A stretch of DNA of 64,000 nt from Dermanyssus gallinae (lineage: Eukaryota; Arthropoda; Arachnida; Mesostigmata; Dermanyssidae), in contig QVRM01002800.1 in assembly GCA_003439945.1 (NCBI GenBank), forward strand, positions 62,001 through 126,000, read 5' to 3'. The notes under the pieces are model-generated. The model did no database searches, was not told where the DNA came from, and saw only the letters and a program-made list of their open reading frames with translations. A program made the translations under genes and the position numbers. Shown here piece by piece: positions 56,801 through 64,000 of this stretch; within the stretch, counting starts at the first letter, position 1, and the number at the start of each line of letters is the position of its first letter.

Positions 56801-58964
56801 ATTTAGCTTGTATGAAGCTATTGATTAAGACAATAGCTACTACTTATGCTTGCAGTACTTTTTGCGGTATCACGAGAATAACAATATATGTTTTGAGTAG
56901 ATTTAAAGCCGGGTACATAATATAGACCTTGCTACACAGGTTTATGACGATTATATATCTGGGAGCAAGGGCACCTACGCCGCAGCCTAACTAAACCTGC
57001 AGCGACTTAAACTAGAGACTGACCTGGTGACTCTCCGACAATATACCATTAAATTTCTGTTCTTCCTACCGTTTTATTCATTCTTGTACCAAATGCTGAA
57101 TCTTTGCTATTGTCTGCATTTTGATATCTTATCAGTCTAAGTAATTCCTGTACCACTTAACGCCAAATCTTTCAGACATGGAAATGAAGTACGACGTTAT
57201 GGAGGGTCGAATAGTTGGCACAACTTTGCCCCAGGAGATCTTCGCCAGGAACTCACAGTTAGGGCGCTTGCGCTCCCTAACGGAAGCTTTTGCTGCGTTC
57301 AAGGACCTTGTTATCAAATTAGAGCCCTTCTACGAGTCATTTAAAAGTAAGGGTATATATATTTTTTATGTATATAGTAATTGATACCTTTATGCCGTTT
57401 TTCGAATTGCACGCGTATATATATATATATATATATAACGGTGGGAACATGACATTTGGATCCCTGCGAACGTGTGCGCTGTTACGGGGGTTTCAGTGTG
57501 CAGACCAGCCATCGTTGGCGGGTTCCCCGCATCGAGGCCGCATTGCCCCCTTGCATATCCAGTAACAGGCGCGTTCTTAAAAAAAAACGGTACAAAAATT
57601 ATTTTAATTCTTCCGTATTGCACCCTTTAATAACGGTTTTTCTTTCATAGCCAATTATATCCAACATATTGTGCTTAGAAGTTGTTTTTTGACAATCTAA
57701 GAGTTCAGTGACCTATTGCTAAAAAATCGTGCTTAGAAGTGTTCACGCCGCATTATTGTAAGCGGGATGTCTTTACTATCCACTCAATTAATGTGGATTT
57801 TTTTCATTTTCTGGCTCCCCCGACTTTCTCTAGCGTTAGACGCCACAGCCTGGATTATTGACCCGTCTGATCTGAAACGTCCGTATCGGCGAGTCGCTCT
57901 CGAGGGTTCTATCGCACTTCAAATAACCTTCACGGACCCGCTTCAGCCCGGTAGGCCCCCTCTGGTGAGTCCATACCTACATAATGTAATACGTTGTCAT
58001 GTACATTTTTACACGACACAAAATGTGAGGTACGATTATTAATCGCTGCTGTAATAAAGTAAAACACTACTTAAGCATTGGTTGATGAACGGTTGCAGAG
58101 TTGCCTAGAGTAAAATTTAATTAAACGCAGTATAAAGTAATACTCGTGTGTCCTACAAAAGTTTGAGCCCAAGTGAATGGAGCGTGCTGACATAGGTTCT
58201 GTTGACATGTATAGGTCTTGATGCCATGCCAAGTATTAAAAAATTATTATGTTATTTAACCGAATTTATTCAATCGAACGACTGATTTGTTTCAGTTGGA
58301 GTTGTTAGGCTGTCCGAGTTCCGGACGAGGTCTGCGGGAGATCCTTCGTTGCGCTGATTGGACGCGTCGATGGGATGCTCGCCGGGACGTCCTTGCTAAT
58401 TTGAGGTGTGTTGCATTCTACTAAGCAGTACAAGTAATATTTTAATATAAAACATTAAAGATGAGAATATAATATTGTTTCAGACTAATACTATTGAATT
58501 TTTTTTACAGTAATTTATTTTAAGACATAAATTATAATAGTATTAATGGAAATATGAACTATTTAGTACACATTTGAATATATTTTTAATTTTTTTAATA
58601 AAGAATATAAATAATTTATTTATATTTTCGTTTATATATAACTAATCATAATTTTAATATATTTCATATTAAGCATTAATATAATTATTAATATGTGAGT
58701 ATATTTATTATTATATATTAATAACAATAATCATATATGATGTTATTATTTTTCTATTCTTCAATTGCAAAGTTAATATACAAATATTGTGCTCGCGTTA
58801 TTATTGTCGTTTTCCAGAGAGGTCCTGGGAGATGATCTCAAGTTGCTTTCCCGCGATTTCAATTCCGAGGTCGATCTGACCTGTGCCATTTGCTATGCAT
58901 ACCATCTTGGCGAGCAAATTCCCGACGTAAGTTCGAACCAATAAGAATTAACTATTGGTCACTA

Positions 58965-59006
<42 letters not shown>

Positions 59007-59716
59007 GTGCAGCGTATGAAGTATCGGAACGACTGAAGGTTGTCGTTGCGAACAAGCGGGCAGATCTCTCTTTGGTAGCTTCTACCTATTGACAAGCGTC
59101 AAAACACCGCTGCATCTGGTTTCTCACAGTTGGCAATATTGCACTGGTGGCGTAGGGATGTTACGAAGCTACGCGTTCTTTAAGAATAACTGTTCATCCA
59201 GTTTGCCCGTACTAAGTATGTTTGTCTCTTCAGTTGCACTTCAGCAACTACATATTATAGATATATAAGTGCATCAAGTACCTAATTTGGTATCCATATA
59301 TAGGTTGAAACTGTCCTTTGTCGTCAACTGATTTTGCGAGGTGGAGGGCCCGAATTTACATTTAGAATCGGGGGTTATATATACGTGAGTTATTTGGAGA
59401 ATGAGGTAAAACTCTACACGGCACAAAAAACAATTAAAAACTCACTTACCGAAGGTACATAATTAAATCAAATACAGTGTTTCAACTTTTTTTTGTCGGT
59501 GTCGTCGTCGTCGTTGTCTTTTTGTCGTTTCTGTAGGTGTTCTGTTCGCACGAATCATGTCGTCGATCCTACCACACGGAGTGCTTCCGAGCGTGGGCTC
59601 TTCAGTGGTGCTCGGAACAAGGAGCCGCCAGGCTTCAGACAGCTGCCACGGGGGCTTCATTTGCGCCCTGTGTTTACTGCGAACAACCCATAGCAGCTAA
59701 TTCAGTCTCTAGCTAG
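53346..59716 (+). CDS. FANCL: FANCL, E3 ubiquitin ligase of the Fanconi anaemia pathway (9 exons)
   Basis: FANCL is the RING-type E3 of the nuclear Fanconi core complex and monoubiquitinates FANCD2 and FANCI during interstrand crosslink repair. Exons: 53346-53409, 53616-53722, 53982-54115, 56299-56474, 57176-57346, 57834-57964, 58296-58405, 58818-58926, 59537-59716. All introns are GT-AG and the phases agree throughout, giving 393 residues (human FANCL has 375). Exons 2-3 correspond to the N-terminal ELF domain (VPVSADFGEFRGRLVLCGRN). Exons 4-7 correspond to the UBC-RWD (DRWD/URD) domain; TAWIIDPSDLKRPYRRVAL aligns with the human KTWVLEPEK..TARRIAL segment. Exons 8-9 encode the RING: CAICYAYHLGEQIPD, then FCSHESCRRSYHTECF and CVYCEQPI. 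This gives a C-x2-C-x13-C-x4-C-x4-H-x2-C-...-C-x2-C ligand set like the human protein. The acceptor of exon 3 is the least certain, because the nearer AG sites break the frame. Intron 3 holds a LINE. Confidence 0.93.
53439..53500. repeat. (TA)n tract in FANCL intron 1
   Basis: About 30 TA units with one CATA interruption. Confidence 0.9.
54440..56000 (+). mobile_element. LINE fragment in FANCL intron 3
   Basis: The + strand shows AP-endonuclease blocks AGDYNCQLHRPDSLQTRSLL and GPTNPTYEGH (about 54455-54575), then a linker PWFNNIKPELTARC. The start of the reverse transcriptase follows: FTLAEVITAIERL...HSKRATGPDSIRNEQLK (about 55225-55340) and then RHRFRFGRST (about 55540-55570). Last comes a FVDFxxxFDR-like block (about 55735-55760, frame-shifted). 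The catalytic FADD block is not recognisable. Several stops and frame changes are present. It sits in the sense orientation inside the intron. The clade is uncertain. Confidence 0.72.
55239..55292. repeat. 27-bp tandem duplication in the intronic LINE
   Basis: AGTGATCACAGCCATTGAGA plus seven bases occurs at 55239 and again at 55266. It is in frame (9 codons), doubling the VITAIERLQ segment. Confidence 0.92.
57443..57553 (+). repeat. Dispersed repeat of about 110 bp, copy B (FANCL intron 5)
   Basis: Begins GGAACATGACATTTGGATCC after a TA tract and ends near GCATTGCCCCC. It matches 50208-50330. Confidence 0.7.
58972..59002. repeat. (TA)n tract in FANCL intron 8
   Basis: About 15 TA units, 45 bases after the exon 8 donor. 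Confidence 0.9.
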
Positions 59717-59883
59717 CATTAGTATCACACTATTTAACTATCACTCAATTTTTTCGTTGTGTAGTTCGCTCTCACATGTGACATCGAAATGCTTTAGATG
59801 CATAAGTTATGATTATTTATCAACTTCAAGATAGTAGGTTGTATTCAGTCCGGCCTGCATAATGTGTTGTGTGTAAATATAAG

Positions 59884-59932
<49 letters not shown>

Positions 59933-59941
59933 AGAGAAACA

Positions 59942-59947
59942 AATAAA
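59942..59947 (+). promoter_or_regulatory. Candidate polyadenylation signal of FANCL
   Basis: AATAAA lies 226 bases after the FANCL stop codon, following a TA/GA microsatellite. It is the first canonical hexamer I see after the stop. Confidence 0.45.
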
Positions 59948-59949
59948 GG

Positions 59950-62100
59950 TTTGTAGAAGACACTGTCAAAACGTGTTCCTTGTGAGCGGTACACTTTGAT
60001 ACGGGAATAATGAGACATGTTAGACCGCAATTATCAGAAGTGACTTCACAAGCTTAGAGGTCCAAATTTTCAGATACTATTCCTTATGGCTCAACGTTAA
60101 GTTAGCTCAGGTCGGGTCCAGATTGACTAAGCTCAATGACACCGAAGTAGCGCACGGACGCCTTTTAAACTTTTAAACGCAGCCGTGAGAACCGATATAT
60201 CGACATTCTATATATCGTATGAATGGTTTGTTCAAAAGAATCTTTCAACTTTCATCGCGCGTGGAGTAAATCCTATTAGAGTTGAGTGGCGTAAACACTT
60301 TTGTTTTTTTTGCTTGAATCCTACGCATATAATGCCTGCTAACACTACCGATGCTACAATAGCTTACAAATGTCTTATTAAACTGCAGTATCTACACACT
60401 ACCAGAACGCGGGTGATTTGCACCGCTCCTAGAAATAAAGGAAATATTTTTAGTGATGTGAAAATGACTCCGTTATGAACAAGCTGTGCCTCTGCTCTGG
60501 TTTTAGGGTAGCGGTTTTCTATTGATCGGGCAAAATTATCCAGAAGATACAATTCTAGCAGGCAGTAGCGGGCCGAAACAGACGGCCGGCTTCACTCAAG
60601 ACCCTCTACCACTGCTGTTCTCAGTGCTTTTGGCAAGGAGTACCTACAATGTACATATAAGACGTGTACCTATAATGAAAACATTATATACAATAGTACC
60701 GTGTCAATGCACACAGACATATTATTTACTTTCGTATAAGTCGAATCTAATTTCAACAGTCATTTAGACGCGAAAAATCAATCACAATTACCATATAAGC
60801 ACGAGCTTCGATGCGTCGAAAAGGCGGTAGATTAGTTAAGTTAGATGACTGTAAAATCTATGAGCCACTTGCTCGGATATCTATGCACTCTTAACACTTT
60901 TAACAACTAGAAATAAGTTTTACTTTATAAAAAGTAGCTTGATGAGCTACAGTAAACATGGGAGAGATTCCAAGTACACAGCTTACAAGAGGAGCTGCTC
61001 TTCTAAAGGCATTCTCAGGGATTCGTATGTAATAGTTGGCTCGATTGCATCGCTTGAGGCTCGCTTAGCGATATCTGTAAACGAAGTGTTAGCGTAAAGC
61101 AGGCTTGCATTATTCCTGGATGGCATTTTGTGTTGCATAGAAAAAAAGCAACGGCGCCGGGATAAAGACTTTGTCAAAAGGAAAAAAAAGCAAAAAACTA
61201 TAACATCCTGTTTAACTGTAACAGCACCGCTGTTTAGTCTCTGTCTGGCAGTCGAACTGTGCGGACGTGTCTAGCCGAGCTCCGTGGTACATACCGGAGA
61301 AACTCGCGTTACTCCGGGGTGCCCGGTGCCGGACCTGTAGCGTTGGTGCGTGGAGGCCTGCAACAGAGTTTTGTTGTGTTCTGGTGGTTTTTCGAGTTTT
61401 ATTGCTCACTTTTCGAGAATAATTGGTTCACACTCAGTATCGGCGATCCCAACGACGACGAAAAGAGAACCACCTGGTCGGCGAAACGGTACACTCTCGC
61501 CTCCAAAGGTACTGTACTTAGTAGCCCTCTCTTCCAGATACTAGTTGGGGCCGCGTTTGTTGAGGACAGACGGACCAAGTTGGAATTTTTCATATTTCTA
61601 CTTCTCGATCACTAGGCTGATACACGTGGGGCCGCCAGTCTCGGTTTCCGGCCACTGGGGGCCGCCATTTTGGTTTCTTGGTGAGAGTTGGTCAGTAAGG
61701 AGTGGAAAGAGTAGGAGGCGAGGGGATGGAGAGGGAAGCGGCGAGGGGTGGAGAGAAATCGGCGTAGAGGGAAGAAAGCCGGCCCAAGAGGCGCGACGGG
61801 AAAGAGGTGATTATTTACTGCTCAACAACGGGTGAAGAAGAATCACCAGCCAGGAAACAGCTGGGAGGGTATCAGTCCGGGAGACACATATATTATGCGT
61901 GTATGTGTATGCACATATATATATATATATGCGCATATCTGCGTATGCATTTATGGGTGTGTGTGTGTAATAGGATACATTAATATATATTGTATGGTAT
62001 GCTATAGTATAGTATATTATATGGTAAGAATATTGTATATATGATATATTACGGTATGTTATATGTATGATATATTATATAGAGATATACTAATTATTTA
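59950..62100. other. No recognised host gene; possible LINE leader at the end
   Basis: The stretch from about 61240 becomes G-rich and may be the 5' leader of the R1-type element whose ORF1 starts at 62118. The frames at 60185-60478 and 61259-61615 resemble no family. TA/TATG-rich DNA fills 61910-62100. Confidence 0.4.
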
Positions 62101-62117
62101 GATTAAACAGTAAGGGG

Positions 62118-64000
62118 ATGGACGAGGAGGACAGAACGGAGACGCAGGGCGTCGAAGGGAATAGGAAGAGGGTGGCTATTGAATCTCCAAAAAGGGGAGA
62201 AGCCGCCAAGTGTGCCAGGGATGGGGAGGCTGTGAGAGAAAAGCAGCTCCAAGAGGTCCTTCAAGTGATGCGGCAACAAATCGGGCAAACGCCTAATCTG
62301 TGTAAGGCCAGTAACACGAAGATCGAGCTCAAGGAGCTGTCTTCAAAAGCTCCCCAGGACCCTGGAACGTCTAGAAAAGGTCTTGGAGGACAGAGGGAAG
62401 GCCTACCGAGAAGTTAGGTCAGCTGATGAGGAAGAGATAGAACAGCTTAGAGGGGAAGTCGAAACTCTACGAACAAACGAGAGCAGACTGAGGGCAGAGC
62501 TCGAGGGTCTAAGAGAAAACGGGGTACAGGAGAATAGGGAAGACATCCAACGAGACAAGATAAGCGAGCGGGTAAAAGGCCTCGAACTCCTATGCGCACG
62601 TTGTCACGGGGAGCTAGATAAAGATAGGGGCCAAGGAGCTGGAACTAGAAACAGAGGCCACGGAGATAGAAAATAGTATAGAAAGGGCAAGCACTCCGGA
62701 AGAGCTGGTGAGAGCCGTCAAGGGACACTGGCCTGAGAGGGTGATTAAACACTTAAAGGTCACCACTGACGCCCTCACCACTCAGAGGGAGGTTAGGGTA
62801 GCGGTTATCACTAAAGGGTCAGATTCGGATAAGGGTTTAATAGAGGGGCTGGCGGCACAGTTTCCCACGCTAGCAGCGGTGGCTGACATGAGCGCAGGGA
62901 CGGCTGCTGTTCTTAAAAATAGCGACGCCGTCGAATTCTTAGAGGGTTCAGGAAACCAAGCGGCCTCTCAACGGTACTTGGTAGTGGGAGTGACAAACCC
63001 GGAAGAAGAACTAGGGACCACGACTCTGGGGGTGCTCCAAGCTGTCGTGGGAAAAGCGCTGGGGCTGGCTGGCGGGGAGAAACCCCCGTTGATGCACGTC
63101 ACAAGGGAGCGCCGTACACAGACACTTCTACAGGCTCTGGAAATCTGCTGCCGTAAAACCGGCGACGGCAGTGGCCTCCTAGAGGTTTGTTCGAGACAAA
63201 CAAGGAAGACCGGAGCCAAACCGGAGACTACCACCCGGGCGGAGCAGGGAGCAAGGAGCACCCTCAGGGTTAAGGTCGAAGAGGGAAAAACCTTCGCCGA
63301 CACTCTCCGGGGTGTTAGAGAACAAGTCAGGCAGCAAGAAGGCGCCGGGATAACGGTTAGGGGGGTAGTTAAAAGCAAGGAGGGTGACCTTATAATTAGA
63401 ATAGAGGAGAGTGAAAAGGGCGCAGGAGAAAAAATGGCGGCGGCCATTCGGGAATCTGCGAAGATGCAGGCCGACTGCCGAGAGCTTAACCAGGGGCAGA
63501 CCATCGCCCTGTGGGGGATTGACCCACTCTTGGACGGGGAGCAGGTCGAAAGCGAACTGCAAAAGGCCTTGCAGCTTCCGGCCGGCGCCAAGATCACAGC
63601 TACCGAGCCAAGGCTCGGAAGAGCTGAAGTTTGGTACGCACTGGTCACGGCGTCCCCGGCGGCGGCAAGAGCCATATGCTCCCGCAAGACCCTTAAGCTG
63701 GGCTCGAGGTGGTGCAGACCTGAGGAGTGGATTAGGCTCCCCCAACTGCTACAAGTGTCATAGGCCGGGCCATAAGGCCCAAGACTGCAAAGCAGAGAGC
63801 CAGGTGCCTCGGGTATGCCACAAATGTGGTGAACCTGACCACCTGGTAGCCAATTGCAAAGCAACGACACCAAAGTGTCTGGTCTGCGGAATAGAGGGGC
63901 ACCGAGCGGATAGGATGTCTTGCCCGGCCTATAGGGAGCAAGTCGAGCAGCGGCGGGAGGCCCGAAGGGGCGTCGCCAAGGGACAGGTTAGATGGCAAGG
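62118..64000 (+). mobile_element. R1-type LINE, ORF1 (gag-like), element continues past the window
   Basis: ORF1 starts with MDEEDRTETQGVEGNRKRVA at 62118. A coiled-coil follows (EEIEQLRGEVETLRTNESRL, about 62430-62500). Then come TPEELVRAVKGHWPERVIK (about 62697), a central gag-like domain, and three zinc knuckles at about 63747-63935: CYKCHRPGHKAQDC, CHKCGEPDHLVANC and CLVCGIEGHRADRMSC (two C-x2-C-x4-H-x4-C and one C-x2-C-x4-H-x6-C). This knuckle set is typical of R1/I-type ORF1. Three frame changes interrupt it: about 62370, about 62630, and about 63740 in a five-C run. ORF1 would coat element RNA in a cytoplasmic or nuclear RNP. ORF2 should lie beyond 64000. It is the best preserved R1-type copy here. 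Confidence 0.85.
62708..63763 (+). pseudogene. Largest intact frame of the R1-type ORF1 (central gag-like domain)
   Basis: This 351-codon uninterrupted frame holds the middle of ORF1: RAVKGHWPERVIKHLKVTT, a long region ending in EGKTFADTLRGVREQVRQQ, and TIALWGIDPLLDGEQVESEL followed by GRAEVWYALVTASPAAARAI. The latter resembles the repeated beta-alpha RNA-binding module that precedes the knuckles in R1/I-type ORF1. It leaves the correct frame at the five-C run at 63739-63743, so the zinc knuckles are read only in another frame. Confidence 0.8.

Noticed and set aside
61259..61615. 118-codon frame before the R1-type ORF1
   Set aside because: No family resemblance; more likely part of the element's 5' leader or unrelated DNA.

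Overview
This is a eukaryotic nuclear window, most likely from an arthropod. The grounds are split genes with GT-AG introns, very abundant (TA)n and trinucleotide microsatellites, Tc1, mariner, R1-type and R2-type transposons, and a dispersed tRNA-like SINE. A mite or other chelicerate is my guess and is not proven by the sequence. Nothing bacterial or viral is visible: no operons, CRISPR arrays or rRNA.

Two protein-coding loci are recognisable, both on the + strand. At 39.2-41.3 kb lies an intronless long-chain acyl-CoA synthetase (ACSL). Its 5' coding part is in a different frame from the rest, explained by one extra base near 39406. At 53.3-59.7 kb lies a nine-exon gene for FANCL, the E3 ubiquitin ligase of the Fanconi anaemia pathway. 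Its nine exons join without a phase break into a 393-residue protein.

Layout. 1-4 kb: low-complexity DNA with GTT/CAA repeats. 4.0-4.5 kb: a SINE and a broken transposase N-terminus. 5-7 kb: TA tracts. 7.15-8.1 kb: foldback element copy 1. 8.8-10.45 kb: broken R1-type LINE. 10.5-22.8 kb: microsatellite-rich DNA with a second SINE, a possible reverse transcriptase scrap, a 16-bp minisatellite and palindromes. 22.9-23.4 kb: LINE scrap followed by two perfect hairpins. 23.77-25.98 kb: Tc1-like element with complete terminal inverted repeats (TIRs). 26-30.8 kb: no recognised gene. 30.85-31.23 kb: mariner scrap. 31.7-32.3 kb: R1-type C-terminus. 34.95-37.25 kb: a second R1-type element. 38.7 kb: SINE. 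39.2-41.4 kb: ACSL. 41.87-50.4 kb: a transposon cluster made of foldback copy 2, a mariner with both TIRs, a transposase scrap, a LINE with a hydrolase-like ORF1 and an R2-type tail. 51.1-51.5 kb: R1-type scrap. 53.3-59.7 kb: FANCL, with a LINE in intron 3. 62.1-64.0 kb: ORF1 (gag-like) of a further R1-type element that runs off the window.

The two host genes have no evident functional link. The rest is repeat-driven sequence. Many transposon ends coincide with (TA)n tracts, and short tandem duplications of about 26-33 bp recur inside the dead elements. I found no convincing new multi-gene system. The best candidates for follow-up are the foldback family, the twin hairpins, the LINE ORF1 hydrolase domain and the ACSL frameshift.
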